Positions 1-5,715 of a stretch of 7,410 nt of DNA are shown here, one piece after another. The position numbers were made by a program, and so were the translations under genes. The notes beneath the pieces were generated by a model. It searched no databases. It was not told the origin of the DNA and saw only the letters and a list, made by a program, of their open reading frames with translations. Source of the DNA: Oscillospiraceae bacterium (GTDB taxonomy: Bacteria > Bacillota > Clostridia > Oscillospirales > Oscillospiraceae); assembly GCA_017646545.1 (NCBI GenBank), contig JAGCMI010000144.1, forward strand, positions 1 through 7,410, given 5' to 3'. Each line of letters begins with the position of its first letter. Within the stretch, counting starts at the first letter, position 1.

Positions 1-2226
1 ATGCAGGAGCGGGGCTTTGAGATCGCATCCATGAACTGGATTAAGGCCTATGATGCGTTTTATGTGCAGGCGCTGGAAGAATACCGCATCGAAAAGCGCA
101 AGCGCATCAATCTGCTGAAGCCCAAGTCCATTATGAGCATGCTCTTTGACAATTTCCGTCTGCCCTGCGGCCCGGAAATCAGTGATGCGGATGTGACCGG
201 CAGCGATACCGATACCTGCGTGTATGTTCTCAGCCGTCAGGCAGGTGAGGGCGGTGACCGTCGGGCGGAAAAGGGTGATTATTACATCACCGATGAAGAG
301 TATAAGGCCATTTCCTTCTGCGCCAAGAATTATGCCAATTTTGTGCTGCTCGTCAACTGCGGCAGCAGCATGGACATGGGTTTTGCGGAAGAAATTCAGG
401 GCATCAATGCCATTGTCTACATTTGCCAGCCCGGTTCTCAGGGCGGTTTGGCGGTGGCAGACCTGCTGTCCGGTGCGGTGTGCCCCAGCGGTAAACTGAC
501 CGATACTTGGGCAAAGAAGTATGAGGACATTCCCTTTGCCAATGAGTACGGTCACCGCAACGGTGATTTGCAGCAGGAATATTACAAGGAAGGCATCTTT
601 GTGGGCTACCGCTATTTTGATTCCTTCGGTGTGGAGCCTGCCTATCCCTTTGGCTTTGGCCTGAGCTATACCAGCTTTGATGTGAAGTTTGCTTCCGCCA
701 AAATGGACGGCAGCAGCATCACGGTGATGGCGGATGTGGAAAATGTCGGTGCTGTTTCCGGTAAGGAAGTGGCGCAGCTGTATCTGTCCGCGCCCCAAGG
801 CGCTTTGGGTAAGGAATATCAGTCCTTGGCAGCCTTTGCAAAGACCGATCTTTTAGCACCCGGTGAAAAGCAGCAGCTGCATCTGGAATTTGACCTTCGC
901 GCCATGGCCAGTTACCGGGAAAGCGACAATGTTTATGTTCTGGAGCAGGGCGAATATATCCTGCGTCTGGGTAATTCCTCCCGTGATACCGCTGCTGTGG
1001 CGGTGGTGGATCTGCCGCAGGAGATCATCGTGTCCCGTCATCTGGGTATTTGCCCGGTGCAAAGCCCCTTGCAGGAACTGCAGTGCCCTCAGCGGGAGCA
1101 GGAGAATACCGAAAAACTGTACCGTTTGACCGCAGATGTTGCCGCATTCCATACCGCAGACTACACCAAGTCCGTGGAGCCTGCCAAGAATGAACGGGTG
1201 GAAGCATTCCTGGACACCCTCACCGATAAGGAAATAGTGGACATCGTGGTGGGCATCGGTCAGGTGGGCGGCAATCGCCGCTTCGTTCTGCCCGGCTCCG
1301 TGGGCAACACCACCGGTAAGTTCTGGGATCGCGGTCTTGCCAATGTGGCGCTGTGCGATGGCCCTGCGGGTCTGCGTGTCAGCCGTCACAGCACCATCGG
1401 CAAGCGGGGTAATATCCGCTTGGTGGAAGTGACGCTGTCCGTCTATTCCTATATTCCCAAGTTCGTCCGCAAGGTGCTGATGGGCAATCCGGAGAAGGAG
1501 CAGTCCATTTATCAGTATGCCACCGCATTCCCGGTGACCAATGCCTTGGCCCAGAGCTGGAATGCAGCGCTGTTGCAGAAGGTGGGCACAGCCATCGCCC
1601 GGGAGATGGAGGAGTTTGGCTGTACTTACTGGCTGGCTCCTGCGGTGAATATCCATCGCAATCCCCTCTGCGGCCGTAATTTTGAGTATTTCTCCGAAGA
1701 CCCCCGCTTGACGGGTCTGCTGGCCACCGCTTTGACCAAGGGCGTCCAGTCCCAGCCGGGATATTATGCCACGGTGAAGCATTTTGCCTGCAACAATCAG
1801 GAGGATAACCGCAATTTCATGTCCAGCAATCTAAGCCAGCGCGCCCTGCGTGAAATCTATCTGCGGGCCTTTGAGCCGGTGGTGCGCGATGGCAAGGCCA
1901 AGGCGGTGATGACCTCTTATAACAAACTCAACGGTGTCTATACCCCCAATAGCCGTGATCTGTGCACCGTGGTGCTGCGGCAGGAGTGGGGTTTTGACGG
2001 CGTGGTAATGACCGACTGGTATTCTACCAATCCCCGTCAGGGCGACAATGCGCTGGCCATTGCCGCAGGTAACGATCTCATCATGCCCGGCGGCGGATAT
2101 TTCAAGAAGCAGATTCTCAAGGGGCTGCGCAGCGGCAAGGTAAGCCGCCAGCAGCTGCGTCAGTGCTGCGGCAATGTGGTGCAGGCCATCTTCGACAGCC
2201 CCACCCAGCGGGAATACATCGGATAA
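1..2226 (+). CDS. Glycoside hydrolase family 3 enzyme (beta-glucosidase-like), permuted domain order, N-terminus missing
   Basis: Retaining exo-glycosidase of family GH3, expected to remove beta-linked glucose or a similar sugar from the non-reducing end of oligosaccharides or glycosides. The domain order is the reverse of the common one. Residues 1-215 are the GH3 C-terminal alpha/beta sandwich, with the acid/base-type motif AGEGGDRR; Glu83 is the candidate proton donor. Residues 216-340 start with PFGFGLSYTSF and form the fibronectin-III-like domain. Residues about 405-720 are the TIM-barrel domain: CDGPAGLR (Asp453), GRNFEYFSEDP (Arg559), KHF (593-595) and GFDGVVMTDW with Asp672 as the likely nucleophile. 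All catalytic elements are present. The frame is open to base 1, and the segment normally preceding GFEI (leader and start of the C domain, roughly 100 residues by family comparison) is absent, so the ATG at base 1 is probably internal. No signal peptide can be judged. The stop at 2224-2226 is 19 bp before the next gene, suggesting an operon. The exact substrate (glucoside, xyloside or other) cannot be told. Confidence 0.93.
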   Translation: MQERGFEIASMNWIKAYDAFYVQALEEYRIEKRKRINLLKPKSIMSMLFDNFRLPCGPEISDADVTGSDTDTCVYVLSRQAGEGGDRRAEKGDYYITDEEYKAISFCAKNYANFVLLVNCGSSMDMGFAEEIQGINAIVYICQPGSQGGLAVADLLSGAVCPSGKLTDTWAKKYEDIPFANEYGHRNGDLQQEYYKEGIFVGYRYFDSFGVEPAYPFGFGLSYTSFDVKFASAKMDGSSITVMADVENVGAVSGKEVAQLYLSAPQGALGKEYQSLAAFAKTDLLAPGEKQQLHLEFDLRAMASYRESDNVYVLEQGEYILRLGNSSRDTAAVAVVDLPQEIIVSRHLGICPVQSPLQELQCPQREQENTEKLYRLTADVAAFHTADYTKSVEPAKNERVEAFLDTLTDKEIVDIVVGIGQVGGNRRFVLPGSVGNTTGKFWDRGLANVALCDGPAGLRVSRHSTIGKRGNIRLVEVTLSVYSYIPKFVRKVLMGNPEKEQSIYQYATAFPVTNALAQSWNAALLQKVGTAIAREMEEFGCTYWLAPAVNIHRNPLCGRNFEYFSEDPRLTGLLATALTKGVQSQPGYYATVKHFACNNQEDNRNFMSSNLSQRALREIYLRAFEPVVRDGKAKAVMTSYNKLNGVYTPNSRDLCTVVLRQEWGFDGVVMTDWYSTNPRQGDNALAIAAGNDLIMPGGGYFKKQILKGLRSGKVSRQQLRQCCGNVVQAIFDSPTQREYIG

Positions 2227-2231
2227 ACATA

Positions 2232-2238
2232 ACGGAGG
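2232..2238 (+). promoter_or_regulatory. Ribosome binding site of the PlsC-like gene
   Basis: The sequence acggagga ends seven bases before the ATG at 2246. It sets the start of the acyltransferase gene there, rather than at the in-frame ATG at 2174, which lies inside the GH3 gene and would add 24 residues unlike the family. Confidence 0.85.
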
Positions 2239-2245
2239 ATCCCTT

Positions 2246-3385
2246 ATGAAAAACAATGGTGGAGAAGGACTTTATAAATTCCTTTGGCATCTGCTGCGCA
2301 AGCCCTTTGAGTGGATTTTTGCCTTCAAACACGATAGTGACCGGGAGGATGTTCCTACCCTGATCATCAGCAATCATGTAACCAATTACGACCCCATTCT
2401 GGTGGCATTCAGCTTCCCGGGGCGGAGATTTCACTTCGTCGCCAGCGAGCATCTGTTCCGTATGGGCTTTATTTCCAAGGTGCTGAATTATTTGTTCCAG
2501 CCCATTGCCCGACGCAAGGGCGTCAGCGGCGGTGACACCGCCATGGCCATCCTGCGAAAGCTGAAAGAGGGCAAGACGGTGGGTCTGTTTGCCGAGGGTG
2601 AAACCACTTGGGACGGTAAAACCGGCTCCGTGGTATCTGCCACCGGCCGTATGGCGAAGATGAGCGGCTGCCGTCTGGTGACCTACCGCTTAGAGGGCGG
2701 ATATTTCACCGCGCCCCGGTGGGGCAAGGGCATCCGCAGAGGCCGTATGTATGGCCGCATTGTGGGTGTGTATTCCCCGCAGGAGCTGAAGGCCATGACC
2801 AAGGAGCAGGTGCAGGCGGTCATTGAGCGGGATATTTACGAAGATGCCCATGCCCGTCAGCTGGAAAATCCCGTGGCCTACGGCAAGCGCCGCAGAGCAG
2901 AGCGTCTGGAGTCGCTGCTGTTCCAGTGCCCGTCCTGCCGCAAATTCGGTAAACTGACCAGCCGAGGCAATTACCTGCACTGCAGCTGCGGTGAAAAATG
3001 GGAATACACCGCTTTTGGTACCTTTGAGCCGGCTGCGCCCTTTGAGAATGTGGCCCAGTGGGATGCATGGCAGCAGGAATCCTTGGGTGCGGAGCAATTG
3101 CCCCGTTTCCGGGAAAAGGGAGCGACACTCTACCAGCTGGATACAGAGCATGGTCAGCAGCTGCTGGGCAAGGGAGATCTGGTGCTGAAGGAAGATGTGC
3201 TTAGCTGTGCGGGGCATGATTTTGCCATGGCGGAAATTTCCACCATGGCATTGGTCACCGCCCGTCGGGTGCTCTTTACTGTGGGCAACAGCTACTATGA
3301 AGCAGTGATGGACGAGGCTTGCTGCCTGCGCAAGTATCTGCTGCGCTGGCAAAAGCTCTCCAGAGTGACGGAGCCAAGTGTATAA
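2246..3385 (+). CDS. PlsC-like 1-acyl-sn-glycerol-3-phosphate acyltransferase with zinc-ribbon and extra C-terminal domain
   Basis: A 379-residue protein. Residues about 35-200 are a lysophosphatidate acyltransferase domain, the family that transfers an acyl chain to lysophosphatidic acid to give phosphatidic acid at the membrane. It shows the catalytic HX4D motif (SNHVTNYDP, His44 and Asp49) and FAEGET (115-120), the counterpart of the usual FPEGTR phosphate-binding motif. Stand-alone PlsC proteins are usually about 200-250 residues. Here a CxxC-x14-CxC cluster (Cys228, 231, 246, 248) follows, typical of a zinc ribbon. Residues about 290-379 then alternate short hydrophobic strands and end in a helix-like KYLLRW, which could be a PH-like fold (inference, low certainty). 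The start follows a good ribosome site 19 bp after the GH3 stop, so the two genes are probably co-transcribed. The acyl acceptor is not provable: the non-canonical motif and added domains leave room for another lipid substrate. The acyltransferase assignment is firm. Confidence 0.88.
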   Translation: MKNNGGEGLYKFLWHLLRKPFEWIFAFKHDSDREDVPTLIISNHVTNYDPILVAFSFPGRRFHFVASEHLFRMGFISKVLNYLFQPIARRKGVSGGDTAMAILRKLKEGKTVGLFAEGETTWDGKTGSVVSATGRMAKMSGCRLVTYRLEGGYFTAPRWGKGIRRGRMYGRIVGVYSPQELKAMTKEQVQAVIERDIYEDAHARQLENPVAYGKRRRAERLESLLFQCPSCRKFGKLTSRGNYLHCSCGEKWEYTAFGTFEPAAPFENVAQWDAWQQESLGAEQLPRFREKGATLYQLDTEHGQQLLGKGDLVLKEDVLSCAGHDFAMAEISTMALVTARRVLFTVGNSYYEAVMDEACCLRKYLLRWQKLSRVTEPSV

Positions 3386-3392
3386 AACAGGA

Positions 3393-3417
3393 GCCGGGTG
3401 TGCGTTGCACACCCGGC
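3393..3417 (+). terminator. Hairpin just after the PlsC-like gene, probable terminator
   Basis: A perfect 11-bp GC-rich stem (gccgggtgtgc / gcacacccggc) with a 3-base loop starts eight bases after the acyltransferase stop. The following attt is a poor T-tract, so it may work together with the next hairpin, which is followed on this strand by tttgtg. Position and stem strength support a role in ending the GH3-PlsC transcript. Confidence 0.65.
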
Positions 3418-3425
3418 ATTTGCAT

Positions 3426-3456
3426 AAAAGAAGGGCACGGCTTTCGCCGTGCCCTT
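3426..3456 (-). terminator. Rho-independent terminator of apeA, possibly bidirectional
   Basis: On the minus strand the stem gggcacggc / gccgtgccc closes a GAAA tetraloop (GNRA type) and is extended by two A-T pairs. It is followed by ttcttttat, a good T-tract. It begins 11 bases after the aminopeptidase stop. Read on the plus strand, the same hairpin is followed by tttgtg and may also stop transcripts arriving from the acyltransferase gene. Confidence 0.85.
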
Positions 3457-3467
3457 TGTGTATAGAA

Positions 3468-4853
3468 TTAAGCCAGGTAGATGGCCTTGCAAGCCAGGTA
3501 GGTGGAGTAGCAGTCCAGCTTGGAAACCACTTCGATGGGAGCGTGCATAGCGATGACGGGAACACCGGCATCCACAGTCACGATGTTGCGGTTTGCCATG
3601 TAAGCAGCCACAGTGCCGCCGCCGCCCTGGTCAACCTTGCCCAGAGTAGCGATCTGCCAGATAACGCCTGCGTTATCCAGAGTGGTGCGGACATGAGCCA
3701 TAGCCTCAGCGGAAGCGTCGGAAGCGCCGCCCTTACCGCGGGAGCCGGTGTACTTGCAGATGGCAACGCCATAGTTCAGCTGAGAGTTGTTGCGACGGTC
3801 ACCGACTTCGGGGAAGTTGGGATCGTGCGCATTGGAAACGTCAGCGGACAGGCAGAAGGAGTTCTGGAAGCAGTGATACATGTTGACACCCTGAGCGTCG
3901 CACATGATGCCCATGAAGTACTCGAACACTTCGCTCTGCATACCGGAAATACCAACGGAGCCGATCTCTTCCTTGTCAGCCAGAACGCAGACAGCGGTCT
4001 TTTCGGGCACATCGATGTTGAACAGAGCTTCCATCTCAGCGTAAGCGCAGACGCGGTCGTCGTGGCCGTAAGCGCCGATCAGGCTGCGGTCCAGACCCAC
4101 CTCGCGGCAGCGGCCGGCGGGGACGATGTTCAGCTCAGCGGACTGGAAGTCGGCCTCGATGATGCCGTACTTCTCGTTGAGGATCTTCATAACATGCAGC
4201 TTGGTCAGGTCGCTGCCTTCGCCTTCCAGAGGCTCGGAAGCCAGCATCACATTCAGCTGCTCACCGGCAACGATGTGACCGGCGGTCTTGGACATCTGAT
4301 CGCCAGCCAGGTGGGGCAGCAGATCGGAGATGTACAGAACGGGATCGTTGTCGTCCTCACCGATGGTGATGGTGACGGAGGAGCCGTCCTTCTTGCAGAC
4401 AACACCGTGCAGAGCCAGAGGGATGGCCAGCCACTGATACTTCTTGATGCCGCCGTAGTAGTGGGTCTTGAAGTAAGCGATTTCGGAATCCTCGTACAGG
4501 GGGTTGGGCTTCAGGTCCATGCGGGGGGAGTCCACATGAGCGGCGCAGATGTTGGCACCAGCGCTCAGGGGCTGCTTACCAACGACGGCCAGCATGATGC
4601 TCTTGCCGCGGTTGTTCAGGTAGAACTTGTCACCGGGCTTGGCGTCCATACCGGGCTTCAGCTCCACAAAGCCACGGGCCTCAGCGGCCTTGACGGCCCA
4701 AGTGGTGGCCTCGCGCTCGGTCTTGGCAGCATCCATAAAGTCCATGTAATTGCGGCAGTAGGTTTCCATTTCAGCGCGCTGTTCAGCGGTGATACGGGTG
4801 AAACCATTCTTGTCCTTTCTCAGCAGGCTGGTGCGCAGTTCTTCGATGTTCAT
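3468..4853 (-). CDS. apeA: M18 family aminopeptidase (ApeA type)
   Basis: A 461-residue cytosolic metallo-aminopeptidase that removes N-terminal residues from peptides; M18 enzymes work with two metal ions and often prefer acidic residues. The metal and catalytic residues known for the family are all recognisable: His106 and Asp108 in AAHVDSPR, Asp265 or Asp266 in GHDDR, the Glu295-Glu296 pair in KEEIGS, Asp338 in SADVSNAHDPN and His437 in MHAPIE. The segment FKTHYYGGIKKYQW and the length fit the ApeA branch better than the shorter ApeB branch. The start at 4853 is chosen because ggagga lies eight bases upstream and MNIEEL begins the family alignment; the longer frame from 4943 would read through the untranslated leader. 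Codon use is very even, almost without TTA, CTA or TCA, which leaves a long empty antisense frame and hints at high expression. The gene has its own promoter at 4957-4962 and a terminator behind it, so it is probably transcribed alone. Confidence 0.95.
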   Translation of the reverse strand: MNIEELRTSLLRKDKNGFTRITAEQRAEMETYCRNYMDFMDAAKTEREATTWAVKAAEARGFVELKPGMDAKPGDKFYLNNRGKSIMLAVVGKQPLSAGANICAAHVDSPRMDLKPNPLYEDSEIAYFKTHYYGGIKKYQWLAIPLALHGVVCKKDGSSVTITIGEDDNDPVLYISDLLPHLAGDQMSKTAGHIVAGEQLNVMLASEPLEGEGSDLTKLHVMKILNEKYGIIEADFQSAELNIVPAGRCREVGLDRSLIGAYGHDDRVCAYAEMEALFNIDVPEKTAVCVLADKEEIGSVGISGMQSEVFEYFMGIMCDAQGVNMYHCFQNSFCLSADVSNAHDPNFPEVGDRRNNSQLNYGVAICKYTGSRGKGGASDASAEAMAHVRTTLDNAGVIWQIATLGKVDQGGGGTVAAYMANRNIVTVDAGVPVIAMHAPIEVVSKLDCYSTYLACKAIYLA

Positions 4854-4951
4854 TGGGATGTTCCTCCATTCAAATTCAGTATGGGAGCTGGGGTTGCTCC
4901 CTAAATTACATTGGAAACGGGGCGGAGAGAAAACCTCTTGCACAACCCCAC
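4854..4951 (-). promoter_or_regulatory. apeA 5' leader with a hairpin and a possible loop-to-5'-end pairing
   Basis: The leader predicted from the promoter is about 98 nt. On the minus strand gggagc and gctccc (4896-4901 and 4883-4888) form a perfect 6-bp stem with the 7-base loop AACCCCA. The loop is fully complementary to TGGGGTT near the predicted 5' end; with one stem base the match is 8 bp (4943-4950 against 4889-4896). This would allow a pseudoknot or an alternative pairing. No known riboswitch class is recognised. Confidence 0.4.
4861..4867 (-). promoter_or_regulatory. Ribosome binding site of apeA
   Basis: The minus strand reads ggaggaa about eight bases before the ATG at 4853. It fixes that start against the in-frame upstream ATG at 4943. 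Confidence 0.85.
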
Positions 4952-4952
4952 C

Positions 4953-5543
4953 TTACATTATACCGAACTCAGACAAAAAAGCAAGACATTTTGTCTTAAA
5001 TGCACAGACATCTCCATTATTTTCCAGTGTATGACCGCACAATGCTGAGAATTCCTCGTTGGAGCGCTGGGCTTCGATGCGCTTGCGGGCATAATCCTGA
5101 GTGATGCCGTCGCGTTTCATCAGCCGCTGGACGCGATCCTCCGTAGGAGCGGTGACGGCAACGGTGATATCACAAAGATCGGCAAGACCGCCTTCAAACA
5201 AGGCGATGGCATCGATGGCCGCCAGACGGGGAGCGGCAGAAAGTTGCCGCAAAACTTCGGCTTTCACAGCGCGATGGGTGATTTTATTCAGGTCGGACAG
5301 GGCACTTTCGTCTGAAAAGACGATATTTCCCAACTTTTTTCGCTGCAACACACCTTCTTCCACCACACCGGGGAAACGATGTTCAATGGCGCAGAGCAGG
5401 GCGGCATCTTCCGTAAGAAGCCGATGGTAAATGGCATCGCAGTCCAAAATCAGACCGCCTTTTTCTTCGATACAGCCAAGCAGGGTGGTTTTGCCGCAGC
5501 CGCTGCCGCCGGTGATGCCAATGACAAAATTTTTACTGTCCAT
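4953..5543 (-). CDS. coaE: Dephospho-CoA kinase
   Basis: A 196-residue cytosolic kinase that phosphorylates the 3'-hydroxyl of dephospho-CoA with ATP, the last step of coenzyme A synthesis. The P-loop GGSGCGKT is at residues 12-19. DCDAIYH (34-40) is the counterpart of the DAD-type substrate motif. RKKLGNIVF and the late RIEAQRSNEEF segment with its Arg are typical of CoaE, as is an Asn-containing C-terminal strand (ENNGD). Length matches the family (about 190-210). The start at 5543 is supported by agggagg four bases upstream (5548-5554 on the plus strand). It lies downstream of sua5 in the same direction, across a 172-bp gap with a large inverted repeat. I see no clear promoter of its own, so it may depend on read-through from sua5. 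Its 3' end holds the apeA promoter. Confidence 0.96.
   Translation of the reverse strand: MDSKNFVIGITGGSGCGKTTLLGCIEEKGGLILDCDAIYHRLLTEDAALLCAIEHRFPGVVEEGVLQRKKLGNIVFSDESALSDLNKITHRAVKAEVLRQLSAAPRLAAIDAIALFEGGLADLCDITVAVTAPTEDRVQRLMKRDGITQDYARKRIEAQRSNEEFSALCGHTLENNGDVCAFKTKCLAFLSEFGIM
4957..4985 (-). promoter_or_regulatory. Probable sigma-A promoter of apeA inside the 3' end of coaE
   Basis: The minus strand carries a perfect -10 hexamer TATAAT (4962-4957). A weak -35 (ttgctt, 16-base spacer, at 4984-4979) lies upstream, embedded in T-rich DNA. The -10 overlaps the last codons of coaE (Gly-Ile-Met-stop). Transcription would start near 4950. The weak -35 suggests either help from an activator or a modest promoter. 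Confidence 0.6.
4971..4997. repeat. Overlapping short inverted repeats next to the apeA promoter
   Basis: Plus strand: AAGACA-ttt-TGTCTT (4983-4997) is a perfect 6-bp inverted repeat. AGACAAAA (4971-4978) also pairs with TTTTGTCT (4989-4996). They overlap the -35 region of the apeA promoter and lie inside coaE codons. They could be an operator. On the minus strand the first repeat is followed by gcTTTTTT, so it could also be a weak, AT-rich terminator at the end of coaE. The function is unproven. Confidence 0.4.
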
Positions 5544-5580
5544 GGTGCCTCCCTTTTGTAAATTTCAGTTTGTGGGGCTG

Positions 5581-5690
5581 ATTGCCTAATTAGGAATGAG
5601 GAATGAGGAGTTAGGAATTGCCTAGAAAACATACTGGTGTTTGTTTATTCAAATTCCTAATTCCTAATCTCTAATTCCTAATTCACCGAG
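5581..5690. repeat. Intergenic heptamer repeat forming a long imperfect hairpin
   Basis: Arm 1 (5588-5619) contains four tandem 7-mers of the form (T/G)AGGA(A/G)T at 5591-5618. Arm 2 (5652-5683) is its reverse complement at 27 of 32 positions, with 10 perfect outer pairs and 9 perfect inner pairs around a 32-base spacer. The 8-mer ATTGCCTA occurs at 5581-5588 and again at 5617-5624. No reading frame with a ribosome site lies inside, and no target-site duplication flanks the whole unit. It looks like a small dispersed repeat of the REP or MITE kind lying between sua5 and coaE. The whole gap between these genes (5544-5715) holds only this, the coaE ribosome site and a small palindrome at 5698-5710. 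Confidence 0.7.
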
Positions 5691-5715
5691 CGATAAGCTG
5701 CAATTTGCAGATAAC

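Noticed and set aside
853..1782. A 309-codon minus-strand frame inside the GH3 gene
   Set aside because: Shadow of a gene with intact catalytic motifs; no ribosome site or family likeness.
2690..3571. A 293-codon minus-strand frame across the acyltransferase and the terminators
   Set aside because: It crosses two terminator hairpins and overlaps the 3' end of apeA in another frame. The translation has no recognisable features.
3378..4904. A 508-codon open frame on the plus strand opposite apeA
   Set aside because: It mirrors apeA exactly in phase. It stays open because apeA hardly uses TTA, CTA and TCA codons, which would be stops on the other strand. Its translation is low-complexity Val/Gly/Leu/His-rich, has no family motifs and includes the terminator hairpins.
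4854..4943. Thirty-residue N-terminal extension of apeA
   Set aside because: The ribosome site and family alignment place the start at 4853. The extension would translate the leader hairpin and resembles nothing in the family.
5588..5683. Heptamer repeats as a CRISPR array
   Set aside because: The units are 7 bases, directly abutting, with no spacers of constant length and no cas genes nearby.
5698..5710. Palindrome CTGCAA-T-TTGCAG just after sua5 as its terminator
   Set aside because: The one-base centre cannot form a normal loop, and no T-tract follows on the minus strand. It is probably chance or a minor binding site.
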